A DNA stretch of 64,000 nucleotides from Amorphochlora amoebiformis (GCA_054601695.1 BAAHQB010000441.1:1-64000); one strand, 5' to 3'; counted from the stretch's first letter, positions 1 through 48,319 are shown. Made by a program: numbers and translations. Notes: generated by a model not told the origin, from the sequence alone.

Positions 1-40
1 AACTAGCAATGAGATGCTGAGAGTTTTGGTGAATATCTAG

Positions 41-82
41 GAATTTGACTTGGGGAACGTCGTTGATGGGTATGAAGTGTAG
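41..82 (+). CDS. Probable terminal exon of a gene entering from the left
   Basis: After a CTAG acceptor the frame reads EFDLGNVVDGYEV and stops with TAG at 80-82. An in-frame TAG lies inside the acceptor itself, so the exon must begin here. It would be the last exon of a plus-strand gene convergent with the monooxygenase gene, whose stop is at 513. Only 13 residues are visible, so no family can be assigned and chance is not excluded. Confidence 0.3.
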   Translation, partial: EFDLGNVVDGYEV

Positions 83-219
83 ACAGAGTATTGAGTGTAA
101 AGAGCAGTTACAACTAGTACAAGGCGTTAGAAAAAGTTTCATTCGCGTTTTTTGATATTGTCGCATTTGACTTTTGAGAGGATGAAGTGATCAAAACTTT
201 GTCAAGGCACCGTCGGAGA

Positions 220-258
<39 letters not shown>

Positions 259-269
259 TATATATCATG

Positions 270-348
<79 letters not shown>

Positions 349-350
349 TA

Positions 351-395
<45 letters not shown>

Positions 396-512
396 GTATA
401 TATATATACCGTAGTATCTAGTACATATCTTGATATATCTGATCATATCGAAGGGATGATTGACTGGATTGAATCAAAATTAAAATCTCAAAAATCTGCT
501 CGCAATATCATC
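83..512. other. Convergent intergenic spacer
   Basis: This 430 bp lies between two convergent gene ends. It holds unique AT-rich sequence (83-220) and a (TA)n block (221-410). Beyond that is the 3' flank of the minus-strand gene. I see no ORF with splice-compatible borders and no clear AATAAA signal. Confidence 0.5.
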
Positions 513-9864
<9,352 letters not shown>

Positions 9865-10256
9865 CTTACGCCCGAAAAGTTGAAAACTACGTCAGTAACC
9901 GTCACTAACAGTGAGCGACCGTCAATCGAACCCGGAACCCACGGAACCCAATATTTCGCCATGAGCAAAGACGGTGGACACTGGGGCTCCATCGGGCATC
10001 CGAAGGTGGGAAAGGTGATCAATGTGGAGCGAAAAGGGGAGGATTCGGCAACGATGGAGATTGAAGACCCGAAGGCTCGGTAGGAACGGAAATGTTTTTC
10101 TAAATACCACAAGAAAAGTCCAGTTGGATTTCTGGTTCCGGGGGTTCCTTTAATTAACCTTCCTCGCTTTGGGATTTTCGTAAGCTTGTTGTTGGTTTAT
10201 TTTGGGTTTTTTGGGCATATCGGGCTTAGCAATACTTTTTGGGTGGTTTTTGACGT
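9865..10256. promoter_or_regulatory. Putative bidirectional promoter of the monooxygenase gene and the unknown gene to its right
   Basis: The 392 bp between the ATG at 9864 (-) and the proposed ATG at 10257 (+) is nearly free of TA repeats and has higher GC than its surroundings. It is open in several frames, but none shows splice-compatible borders. No TATA box or named motif could be assigned. If the right-hand gene starts at the downstream ATG (11792), the promoter region is longer. Confidence 0.4.
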
Positions 10257-16757
<6,501 letters not shown>

Positions 16758-16876
16758 TGTATACATATATATACATATACATAAATATGATACAAATTTT
16801 GTACATTAATTCGAAGTGTTAATTCGGAATATGTGTACAAATCATACTTAGATTTTTTGGGTATATTACGGAAAGA

Positions 16877-16939
<63 letters not shown>

Positions 16940-16951
16940 GAAGCATATGTG

Positions 16952-16995
<44 letters not shown>

Positions 16996-17000
16996 ATGTA

Positions 17001-17042
<42 letters not shown>

Positions 17043-17266
17043 TATATACAATATATTATATATATATACACATATCTATATAAATCTATTGGTCTATACA
17101 TACACATATATATATACTTATATATATATATACATATATATATATTATATATATATATATATATTATACATATATATATATATATATGTGTGTGTACATA
17201 TATATACACATATATATATGTTCATATATACATATATATACATATATAATAAATACATACTGTATT
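16758..17266. other. Intergenic spacer between two tandem plus-strand genes
   Basis: Mainly (TA)n with short ATAC/ACAT variants, about 500 bp. It includes unique sequence around 16800-16870. No exon with splice signals is seen. It should hold the 3' end of the left gene and the promoter of the CCDC97-like gene. Confidence 0.5.
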
Positions 17267-28911
<11,645 letters not shown>

Positions 28912-29617
28912 TGATAAGCCCTGTTTACTTTATGTACTAGTGTATGCAACTTCAATTTCTAATAAACGTTCATGAATGGCTTTAATTTCCATGTGCCTAG
29001 AATTCAACAAGAAGTTATTCAAACACCGCCAGCTAGAAGATCTATAGTGGCGGAACTTCAGGGCGTAATAATCACATGCCATCTAGATACTATAGAATAG
29101 TATGATAATCTATGGTCACTAGCTTAGTATCTAGAGTATATACCAATAACCGAGTTAGTCGTTTGACTAAGACTGGCAAGACACTGGAGACAGCGCTAGA
29201 GCGTCTTGAGCATCTAGACTAGCTAGACTAGCAGAGTCACCTAGGTCACTCTAGTCACTAGATTCTAGAGATTATCTAGAACTACTAGAACTAGTACTAG
29301 TAGTAGAATCTAGGAATGTCCTAGATCTACTATTCTAGAATGTGGTTTTCTGGTAAAACAGAAAATAGTAAATTTAAACCAAGCTAGAATCTAGAAAACC
29401 TAGTCCTAGTAGTCATATAGGAAATTAGCAGTCATTATGATAGCTTTGTAATTGTAGACCGCGTTAAAAAAGGAATATTATATTCATATTGACATCATGG
29501 CATCTGCATGGAGCATCTGTTTTCAGAGATATAATATAGTCAGACTAGCTAGACTAGTCAGATGGCCACAGTTGCAAAATAAGAAATTATCGATTACCTA
29601 GATTACAATTTGTCAAA
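28912..29617. other. Convergent spacer with CTAG-rich segment
   Basis: A 706 bp spacer between two convergent genes, unusually free of (TA)n. It begins with a 3'UTR-like stretch holding AATAAA. From about 29090 to 29560 it is very rich in the palindrome CTAG (CTAGA, ACTAGT, CCTAGG and similar), often every 8-15 bp. No ORF with splice signals was found. Confidence 0.6.
28961..28966 (+). terminator. Poly(A) signal of the CCDC97-like gene
   Basis: AATAAA lies 50 bp after the TAA stop at 28909-28911. This is the canonical hexamer at a normal distance. Cleavage is inferred shortly downstream, before the CTAG-rich segment. Confidence 0.55.
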
Positions 29618-37904
<8,287 letters not shown>

Positions 37905-38084
37905 TGACCTTTGCGCGTGGATGGCTCACGGCAAGCCCGTCGGAACCCAGCCGAATTACACGAATTAATATGTTCTGGGATCCGGTGTGTCTAAGGAAGC
38001 GCAATGATCAAACAAATCAGAAATAAGATATCGCTATATCAAACTTCAATATAAAAAAAGCCTTCCCGGAACCCACAGACGCAA
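37905..38084. promoter_or_regulatory. Putative bidirectional promoter, 180 bp
   Basis: This region separates the ATG at 37904 (-) from the ATG at 38085 (+). It is unique sequence without TA repeats and with moderate GC. With start codons this close, both genes almost certainly share the promoter. No specific factor site was identified. Confidence 0.55.
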
Positions 38085-38409
38085 ATGGCCCCGCGGCGTC
38101 GGGTGGACTTTTGGGTGTGGTTGGCCGTATGTATACTTATATTTACCACTCAATTCCGTCAGCATAAATCGAAGTATAAAGTGGGGGTACTTTGTCCCTT
38201 TTCTTTCCGTAATTTCACCGAAAGTCGGTCGAAAATCGCATTGATATGTCCACTCAGTCTGGTACGGTTTGATGATGTTCTTTTTCTTTGTTCAATTTAT
38301 TGCTCATATGGGTTCTGGGATTTAAGAGGGTCGGGGTAGTACATAGATGCTCGTCTCTCGGCCTGCCGCCTATTCGTAGGTTTTTTGGAAGGAGGCCAAG
38401 TCATAAGTA

Positions 38410-38455
<46 letters not shown>

Positions 38456-38470
38456 ATATACAAAATATAC

Positions 38471-38508
<38 letters not shown>

Positions 38509-38600
38509 TACATACGTACATATATATATATATATATATATATATGATTATATATATGTGTATACATATTTGTGTGTGTGTTCCAATCTTATATCTTCAT

Positions 38601-38635
<35 letters not shown>

Positions 38636-38638
38636 CAT

Positions 38639-38691
<53 letters not shown>

Positions 38692-38731
38692 AAAATGAAA
38701 GAAAATGTAAGTGTTTATATACTAGTTCATA

Positions 38732-38798
<67 letters not shown>

Positions 38799-39181
38799 AC
38801 AATACAAATGTACCTAAATATAATATGATATATATATATATAATATATATAAGATATATATATATATATATATATAAACATATACATTCGTAATATATAT
38901 ACCTACATACAATAAATAAATACACATATATACATAGTATTACCCAACCCTCCATCAAACCTAGGGTACCTTCTAATCCCAACAATATGGAGGAAGTACT
39001 CAAAATGCTTGAGCAAGGTGTAACACCCCCCACTACCCTTCCTCATCTTTCTCCGCCAACTTCTCTTTCATTTTTCTTCCCTTCTCTCCTTTCCACCCTC
39101 CCTGTTTCTGATATTTTTTTTTTTTAATTCCTCGTGTGTACATATGATGTGGTGTGTATGAAAAGTAAATTACATGTGTAC

Positions 39182-39229
<48 letters not shown>

Positions 39230-39411
39230 CATATATTACATCTTTCCGTATTTCTCCCTCTCTATTTGTACATCTGTGTAGTTATGTAATATTGTGAGAG
39301 TAAAATACATACACACACATATATATATATATATATAATATATATATATATTATATATATGTATGTATGTGTATATATGTGTATATATATGTGTGTATAT
39401 AATATATATAA

Positions 39412-39447
<36 letters not shown>

Positions 39448-39518
39448 AATGTATAAATATATACTCACACACACACATATATATATATATATGCGTGTGT
39501 GTTTATATTATTATACAT

Positions 39519-39579
<61 letters not shown>

Positions 39580-39596
39580 TGTGTGTTTATATAATT

Positions 39597-39646
<50 letters not shown>

Positions 39647-40401
39647 CACAAGAGAACTAGCTAGCATGATCTAACAAATACTATCCAAACGCGACAACTA
39701 CATAATTTATATAATTTACATAGAGGTATATTTATATGTATGTGTGTATATATTCTCCAGGAGAACTAGATGGTATGCTCGAACAAGAACTGTCCAAGCG
39801 TGACGACTTGGTCCCCAATCATATTCAAACCTATATACTTACGTACTTTCCTCTTCTTATATATAAATACACACATATACATACTCACTTATGAACACAG
39901 CTGAACGCGACAGAGGTGTTCAAAGAGAGCGAGAAGGAGTGTTTTCTCGAAATGGCCGCCGAAAAACAGGCAAGCGGTCAAGATCTGGACCATTAGGGTT
40001 AGGGTTAGGGTTAGGGTTACGGTTAGAGAGTGGAAAAGACAGTGAGAGCTGGGGAGGGGAAGAGAGAGTGAGGGAGAATTAGATAAGGAAGGAAGTATGA
40101 CTAAGAGAGAGTGGGAGGAGTTGGAGAGAGAGAGGGAGAGAGAAGGAGGAAGAGAGAGAGGAAAAAGGAGAGGAAAAAGAGAAAGGGAAGAGAGAGGAAT
40201 AGAGAGAAAGAGGAGAAAGAAGGGAGAGAAAGAAGGGATAGTAATGGAAGAGGAGAGGGATTAGAGAGCGAGAAGGAGAGGAGGAGAGAATGTTAGAGAG
40301 CTCTATGAAGGGGAGTTAGAGAGTTGAGAGAGAAGCTGGGGTTAGAGTTATATATATATATATATATATATATGGAATGCATGCATATACACATTTTTAT
40401 G

Positions 40402-40469
<68 letters not shown>

Positions 40470-40676
40470 ATTATGTATATTCCTATATTCTCGATAAATC
40501 AGAGGAGTTGTCGCAAGCAGGATCAAATAGATATGCTAACGGTACTACATATCAGGTATATATTACAGATAGCAACAGAGTTGACACATACTATATACTA
40601 TACAAAGATATAAAGTTATATGGATATATATATTGTGCATTTGTAGTACTTCTGTAAGTAGGTGTATAATTACATA

Positions 40677-40729
<53 letters not shown>

Positions 40730-40810
40730 TATATACATGTATATATATATATATATATGTATATCTAAAATATACACAAAATCGTTGTCTTAGTAAAATA
40801 TTATATGTAT

Positions 40811-40854
<44 letters not shown>

Positions 40855-41039
40855 TTATATATATATATATTACATATATAGGGCTATAAATGGGAGCAAT
40901 TCGAAGATAGCTTCTTCTTGAAAGTCCCTCTGGATGATGGTAATACACAAATATATATTCTTATATATATGAACATATATATATATATATATTATACATA
41001 TATACATATATGTATAAATATACATATTTACATATTTAC

Positions 41040-41076
<37 letters not shown>

Positions 41077-41419
41077 TATAAATACAAATTAATACACAAA
41101 CTCACATATAGGTACACGCGTATGTACATACATAAGAAATTAATTTGCATATTCTAGAAACATCTTCTCGCGATCTAGATGTCAAGTTTGACAAGACCAG
41201 TAATCGTAACCCTAACTCAAACCCTAACCCTAACCCTAACGCGACGCCCTCGCCGGACTAGCCCTCGAGCGACGCTTTAAGCCGACACCCTACTTCAGCT
41301 TAATTTGTTATAATTCGGGTTAAGTTGTTTGCGTTTTATGGCCGGCCATCAGGGCGGAGAGCTCGGCATATACATATACACATTTATATTATATATATAT
41401 ATATATGTATATATATATG

Positions 41420-41466
<47 letters not shown>

Positions 41467-41502
41467 GTACATATTATATATTTATCTATAAATGTTATAC
41501 AT

Positions 41503-41541
<39 letters not shown>

Positions 41542-42434
41542 ACATATATATTAATTATTCATATATACGTATATCTAACCCAGCTCTCAAAGTTCTAAAC
41601 AAACGAAAAACCGATTCGGCCATCGTTCAGGTTATCTACTAACCCTAACCAGAACTCAAACCCTAACCCTAACTAAACGATCACATCTATCCCCAACCGT
41701 AGCCCTTTCCTAACCAAACCTTAACCTCTAACCCTGACGCTGACTAAACCTAACCCTAACAAAACCTAACCCCAACCTGAAACCTAATCCTATTCCTGTC
41801 GAAGAAATTTCCAACTCTTAACTTTTAAGGTATTATTTCATTATACTATCCCATATTCCAACCCTAACCCCAATCCAAACCCTGCCTGTTACATCCAAAA
41901 TCTATCCTAACCCTAGCCGCTACGCGAATACTTACCATAGAGACTGAACCTAAACCATTCACTAACCCTAACCCTTCTCATATTGCTAGCACTAACCCTA
42001 ACCCTAACCCTAATCATAGCCGTTACCGCGAAAACTATAGCCATAACCCTAACATTCGCGAAACCCTAGCCGTGAGCACAAAACCTAACCCTATTCCTAT
42101 TCGTTACCGCTAACCAACCTTAGCCGTTACATTATATCCTAATCTGACTATAGCCGTTACATTAGCTTATCCGTTACCGCTTTTATGATCGTAACGCTAA
42201 CTTAGGGTACATTCCGTTACACTGTGATACCTTCGGAGTGTAGTTGGTACTATCGCTAATTCTAAGCCTATCTTAGCATACTTACATGTATTATATACAA
42301 ATCATCAAGGTGTAAATATGTATGTAAATGTAATATATTGTACAAACATATACATGCGTGATATGTACATATTTATGGATATTTATGGATTTTTATATGT
42401 CTATAAATATATACATATATATATATATATACAT

Positions 42435-42468
<34 letters not shown>

Positions 42469-42496
42469 GTGTATTTGATGTATGTATTTATATATT

Positions 42497-42558
<62 letters not shown>

Positions 42559-42925
42559 TGGTATATGTATATACATACTGAAAAATATTGTATGCACAAA
42601 ATACATTACCTACGTTTATATATGTATGTATGTACATATATTAATACACATACATATATACATGTATATATATATGTATATATACATGTGTATATATATG
42701 CTATTTACGCCTCACCGAATGTAATTACATACACATGCAATAACAGGGTTATAGAGACTAACAAAAGCGGGTCCCGAGAGCTGCTCATCTACGTGGTGAT
42801 TAAATACGTGTATGACATATATATATAAAAATATATATAGATAAATATATATATTTATATTTCTATATATATATATATAAATTCATAATTATAAATATAC
42901 ATATATATATATATATATGTATGAT

Positions 42926-42964
<39 letters not shown>

Positions 42965-43024
42965 TTTCAAATTTTATGCACATGGATATACACACATATC
43001 ATATCATACATGTATGTATATATA

Positions 43025-43079
<55 letters not shown>

Positions 43080-43100
43080 CATACATATATATAATATATA

Positions 43101-43142
<42 letters not shown>

Positions 43143-43371
43143 GTGTATACATGTACATATACATAAACACATATGTACATGGTCGGGTAGGAGCCACCAC
43201 CAGCAATGCCACCACCAGCAATGCCACCACCAACCCCGACATGTATATAAAATTGTATTTACTGATATAAATGAACGTAAATATTCTTTACCCATATATA
43301 TAACATATATAAATTAAATTATGTATACATTTATATCCGCATACATATTATACATACAAATATGGTTTTGC

Positions 43372-43421
<50 letters not shown>

Positions 43422-43596
43422 TATATATACACACAGATATATATATATATATATAATATATATTATATTGTACAAAATATGTATACAAACATGTATATAC
43501 TTATGTAGACCAAAGACCAAAGGCTAAAAACAGGAGAAACTCAGGTTTGTGTCTATATATGTATATATATATATATATGTACATATACATATATGC

Positions 43597-43627
<31 letters not shown>

Positions 43628-43655
43628 TCACATACATGTATATTTATTATGTGTA

Positions 43656-43693
<38 letters not shown>

Positions 43694-43940
43694 GAGCCCC
43701 GCCTTCATGCCATGCATGGAAAAGGATTTTAGCTTCAGTGAATTCATAAATTCATAAGTGCAGATATGTAATATTGCAATATATGTATGTATACACCACA
43801 CACACATACACATAGATATACCTACACACCACACAGTGGCATGTACTATAAATATATAATATTATTTACCACAGCCACCAAAGGTGTGGATCGGTCTGTT
43901 TGATGAAGATGGCTATCGTCCAGGGTTGCATGATCTATAG
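38085..43940 (+). CDS. CS-domain (NudC/p23-like) protein with possible N-terminal membrane segment, 13 exons
   Basis: Exons: 38085-38173, 38347-38406, 38938-39017, 39761-39810, 39901-39976, 40503-40555, 40882-40939, 41158-41200, 41325-41365, 41584-41630, 42748-42807, 43509-43544, 43875-43940; 759 nt, 252 residues, TAG stop. The CS signature is [19 protein letters not shown], then [24 protein letters not shown] and [11 protein letters not shown], in the order seen in NudC/p23 beta-sandwiches. These act as HSP90 co-chaperones or client binders. If exon 1 ends at 38173 it carries a hydrophobic segment ([12 protein letters not shown]); it may end earlier. The middle is charged and helical ([19 protein letters not shown]). 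Exon 9 uses a GC donor starting GCATAT. The junctions at 41200/41325 and 41630/42748 are not plain GT-AG. The last two exons are less certain; exon-like stretches at 43192-43240 and 43690-43750 may be alternatives. Confidence 0.66.
39480..39605 (+). repeat. Tandem duplication with GCGTGTGTGTTTATAT
   Basis: A unit containing ATGCGTGTGTGTTTATAT and then TTATACATAC occurs twice about 95 bp apart with one substitution. It is intronic in the CS-domain gene. Confidence 0.8.
39651..39705 (+). pseudogene. Degenerate duplicate of a CS-domain-gene exon
   Basis: This segment matches exon 4 (39761-39810) over its full length at roughly three quarters identity, mostly by transitions. Shared words include GAGAACTAG and GCATGATCTAACAA versus GTATGCTCGAACAA. 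In the exon's frame it reads into TAA, so it cannot replace the exon. It lies 110 bp upstream of its parent in the preceding intron. Confidence 0.75.
39993..40025 (+). repeat. (TTAGGG)4 interstitial telomere repeat
   Basis: Four perfect TTAGGG units followed by TTACGG. They start 16 bp after the donor of exon 5 in the CS-domain gene. If that donor is not used, the first TTAG supplies an in-frame TAG stop. Confidence 0.95.
40030..40345 (+). repeat. GA-rich purine block
   Basis: GAGAGAG/GGAGA/AAGG units fill the first part of the intron after exon 5 of the CS-domain gene, directly following the telomere-like repeat. Confidence 0.85.
41205..41250 (+). repeat. CCCTAA repeats at a 5' splice site
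   Basis: AACCCTAACTCAAACCCTAA and then two further CCCTAA units follow the exon 8 donor (GTAATCGTAACCC) of the CS-domain gene with no gap. Confidence 0.9.
41635..42125 (+). repeat. 500 bp degenerate CCCTAA array
   Basis: A dense array of CCCTAA, ACCCTAACC and diverged forms (for example CCGTTACCGC, AACCCCAACC). It begins right after the exon 10 donor of the CS-domain gene. Confidence 0.9.
43192..43240 (+). repeat. 15-bp tandem repeat CCACCACCAGCAATG
   Basis: Two perfect units and a partial third, bounded by a GTAG acceptor-like site and an ATGTATAT donor-like site. It could be an alternative Pro-rich exon ([10 protein letters not shown]) of the CS-domain gene. It was left out of the main model because phase does not fit best. 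Confidence 0.7.
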
Positions 43941-44003
43941 ATGATGTCCGAAGCTAATTGGGGATTACGATCTAGAGAAAGTTACTTTGCAGCTAGCCGA
44001 TTT

Positions 44004-44009
44004 AATAAA
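44004..44009 (+). terminator. Poly(A) signal of the CS-domain gene
   Basis: AATAAA is found 64 bp after the TAG stop at 43938-43940, similar in position to the signal of the CCDC97-like gene. Confidence 0.5.
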
Positions 44010-44581
44010 TAGAACTAAAATTATAAATATTATAATTGATATACTTGATTGTCAAATCATTTAACTACGGCCGGCTACCGCTAAACCTGTCGGTTCCGGT
44101 GGGTTGTTACTAGTCTAGCTAGTAGTAAGGTTTACTGTACGTTTTCATCCTAAATTTTAATTATCTCATATTAATATTCCGATCGCACTGACAGTACTCA
44201 CTAAGACTCACTTGGATTTACTAACTAGACTAAAGTTAATTTACTGTAGCACTAGGAGCATATGATGTTAAGATGGCGCGGCGACTTAGAATATTAATCA
44301 ACAACCGAACATCAACCTCCCGTCTTCCGTCCCAATAGCAAAGAGACCTGAACATTATATTTGTGTACATGTGTACATCATGATCACGTGTATCTAGTTA
44401 GTTTGGTATACTATGTTGAATACAAATGTGGATATATCTAATTATTTGTAAATACAAGTACCATACATACTGGTGGTAACAGTATTAGTAATAATAACAG
44501 CGATAGCAATAATATCTGATAGACATACACACACAAACGCATATATAAACACACATATAACACTCACACACATACATACAT

Positions 44582-44658
<77 letters not shown>

Positions 44659-44728
44659 GCGCACACCTCATACACATACGCAGACAGACACACGTACACA
44701 CACATATGTATATTTCTATATAATATAC

Positions 44729-44793
<65 letters not shown>

Positions 44794-45303
44794 ATCATAG
44801 ACGTACATTTCCATTTGTAAAACATATAAAACATATATACACCTATATATATATATATACATACATATATATGTAATATGCATAGATAAATACGTATCTA
44901 TGTACATATATGTATATATACATACATATATATATTATATATATATATGTATGTATATATATATATGTATATATGTATGTGTATATATATATATGTATAT
45001 ACGATGTAGGATATAATATAATGATACATACTAGTATATATATACATACGTACATACATTTATATTCTTATATGTGTATAAAATAATACATATATGTATA
45101 TATAATATTTTTACACACCTACGTCCTCCCCCATGGAAGATAGACCTAAAGGCCTGAACCTATATATGTATAAACCTAATATATTAATAGTATATATACT
45201 TTCATATTATATACATGTATTTGTACATGTATATCTTCATTATATATATATATATATATATATATATTTTCATTTATAATATTTATATATGTTCGTATAT
45301 GTG

Positions 45304-45342
<39 letters not shown>

Positions 45343-45370
45343 TATATACACATATATACATCTACATATA

Positions 45371-45421
<51 letters not shown>

Positions 45422-45539
45422 CTTGTTTGCGCAACGTAGTCCAGGCGTTGGTACTAGCTAATAATAATTCAAAATCAAATTCAACTAAAGTCCGTTTGGA
45501 ATATGAAAATGACAATACGAAACTCTCAACGATTCTTTC

Positions 45540-45740
45540 AAGAAATCTCTAGGAACGTTCTAACTTCTCGAACACTCTCGAATCTTGGGAGATTTCTAAA
45601 AGCATATCATGACATAACGTAATATCACGTCCTATCATTTAATACTCGGAAGCCCCGTTACTACCGGATACTTCCGGTTACTGCTGAATGAGACAATCTC
45701 CAAAAGTTTCCGAGATCTCCATCGATCTCCAGCTATCTGT
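45540..45740 (-). repeat. Dispersed repeat, copy 1 (minus orientation)
   Basis: Read on the minus strand it contains GGAGATCGATGGAGATCTCG, then GGTAGTAACGGGGCTTCC and a GACGTGATATTACG-like end. A related copy lies at 48985-49200 on the plus strand. Neither copy has an ORF, so it is a non-coding repeat or a decayed mobile element. Confidence 0.6.
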
Positions 45741-45860
45741 AGTCTACGTGTGAATATACTTCAACACGCTATCGATATTTAATCTTCGAACTGCGTCACT
45801 CATTCTATTTATTTGTTGCTTTAACAATATATATATATATACATATATACACACACACAC

Positions 45861-45908
<48 letters not shown>

Positions 45909-46129
45909 CCCAATCTCCGCACCCTCACCCCTCCCTTCTCGTATGACAAACCTTTGTATGCCTATGTAAAAACCATAGTCTTTCTGTTGTTTCTCATGTA
46001 CCCTCTCCCTCTTCCCTTCCTTCCCCACCCTCGCTCTATCTCGTAAATATTCTTTTCGTCTCTTGCCCTCTTCTCTCCTTCCACTTCTTTGCTCTCTAAA
46101 CCCTCTTTCCCGTTCCAAATTCCTTCCCC

Positions 46130-46225
46130 TCATCCGTAGTCCTGTTCGACCTGTACCTCTCTGAGTAGCTTTTATATTTATCTAATATACGACACATTTA
46201 TATATATATATATATCATATACATG

Positions 46226-46264
<39 letters not shown>

Positions 46265-46273
46265 TGACATATA

Positions 46274-46306
<33 letters not shown>

Positions 46307-46332
46307 CTTCCAAATATATACATACATACCCC

Positions 46333-46419
<87 letters not shown>

Positions 46420-46634
46420 CATATAACCTTGGTAACGGCAGGAACGAAGTAATATTGCCTCGCATAGTTGATCTGAAATAAATATAAAGTAATTGCACAA
46501 TACATATGTATGTATATATATATATATATATTTATATACATATGTACATAATGGTATACGAAAACATATTTACATTGCATAATATATATACAGATGTATA
46601 TATATATATGTATATATTTATTCATATATATATG

Positions 46635-46667
<33 letters not shown>

Positions 46668-46861
46668 CATATATATATATTTATACATATGAATATGTAT
46701 GCGTGCATATATGCTTATATACATGCATATTTACTACCAAAAATACACACACACACACACACATATATATAGTTATATATATATATATATATATATACAT
46801 ATATAAATATATACATACACTCACATATATACAATACATATATTATATATATATATATATA

Positions 46862-46914
<53 letters not shown>

Positions 46915-47037
46915 CACATGTATACAAGCACATGTGCGTAGTTATGTTCACCGTGCGACACAAATATATACATTACGAAACACAATAAATATATATATGT
47001 ATATATATGTACATATATATATATATAATATAATATA

Positions 47038-47073
<36 letters not shown>

Positions 47074-47149
47074 TATATCTACCTGGTTCCTGTAGATTTC
47101 AGAGGACTGACAACCATTTTCTCCTCGATTGGATCCGTCTTTGGTCTGA

Positions 47150-47180
<31 letters not shown>

Positions 47181-47786
47181 GTTATACATATACATTCGTA
47201 TATATTTATTTTTGTACAGTTTATATTGCCTATATAATGTTTACGTATTGCTTATACATTTTATTCTATATTTAAAACAATATTTACATGTCATACACAT
47301 ACTTTTAATAATTGCATACATTTAACTTGGGAAGTTATACATAAGTTTTTAAACATATTGTGTATTATTAACATGGCTATGATACATACATTTATTAATA
47401 TCAACAAATAGAATGTAAATACTGTATTCTTATAGCTTACCTCCTTTTTTTTCTTCCTCTTTTTCTTCTTGTTTTTATTTTCCCTCCCCTCTTTCTTTTT
47501 CTCTTTTTTTCATGTTCCTCTATTTTCTCTCTTGTATTTTTCTTTCTCTCTTCTTTTTTTCCTCTTCTTCTCTTCTGATCTTTGTTTTCTCATTTTCTCA
47601 TTTTTGGTTTCTTTTATCGTTTCTTCCTCTATACTTTTCTTTCCCTCTTTCCCTTACCCTCTCTCTCACCCTAAATTTCTGTCACTTCTGTCCTCTCTTT
47701 CTACGTTCTTTTTCTCCCTCTTTTCGCCTATCTTTCTCTCCGACCTTTGCAGAGAGGCTAAGCCTATGCGAGATGCCGACGCACAT
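46130..47786 (-). CDS. Small spliced gene, reading frame unresolved
   Basis: Splice-bounded segments on the minus strand: 47745-47786 (ATG, reads [14 protein letters not shown], donor GTCGGA), a Lys/Glu-rich segment ending at donor 47441 (GTAAGC), 47083-47145 (donor GTAGAT), 46428-46472 (donor GTTATA), and 46130-46160. Two phase-consistent readings exist. The preferred one reads [19 protein letters not shown], then [14 protein letters not shown], then EVQVEQDYG and TGA at 46130. The other reads [15 protein letters not shown] in the fourth segment and continues into an Arg-rich open frame towards 45900. The purine-rich second segment has too many possible AG acceptors to place. I recognise no family. 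Confidence 0.35.
47441..47745 (+). repeat. Pyrimidine-rich block
   Basis: About 300 bp of TTCTTTTCCCTC on the + strand (AGAAAAG on the minus strand). It ends exactly at a good minus-strand donor (GAG then GTAAGC), so part of it may encode a Lys/Glu-rich exon of the small gene. Confidence 0.7.
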
Positions 47787-47934
47787 AGAAGCTGTATATA
47801 TATATATATATATATAGATATATAAACAAATGTTTATATGTATAGAAATCTAGGTATATCTGTGTCATGTAAATGTGTAAAGATATATAGTACATACACA
47901 CACACACACCCACACACACACACACATATGTGTA

Positions 47935-48212
<278 letters not shown>

Positions 48213-48319
48213 TATATATATTATATATATAAATATACAAATTATATATATATATATATATATATTTATACATTTAATATGTAAGATAAGTTTGTGTGTC
48301 TATGTGCACAATGATTAAG

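Larger units (their letters stand above)
43941..46129. other. Convergent spacer, 2.2 kb
   Basis: The 3' flank of the CS-domain gene (to about 44100) is followed by unique and CTAG-containing DNA (44090-44430). (TA)n and (CA)n tracts fill 44520-45440. A dispersed-repeat copy lies at about 45540-45740. An Arg/Glu-rich purine stretch, open on the minus strand, occupies 45910-46129. I do not accept a gene here. Confidence 0.5.

Noticed and set aside
45744-46129. Arg/Glu-rich minus-strand ORF following the small gene
   Set aside because: It can be joined in phase in one reading, but its composition is that of a purine block and it runs into (TA)n. The reading that stops at 46130 is preferred.
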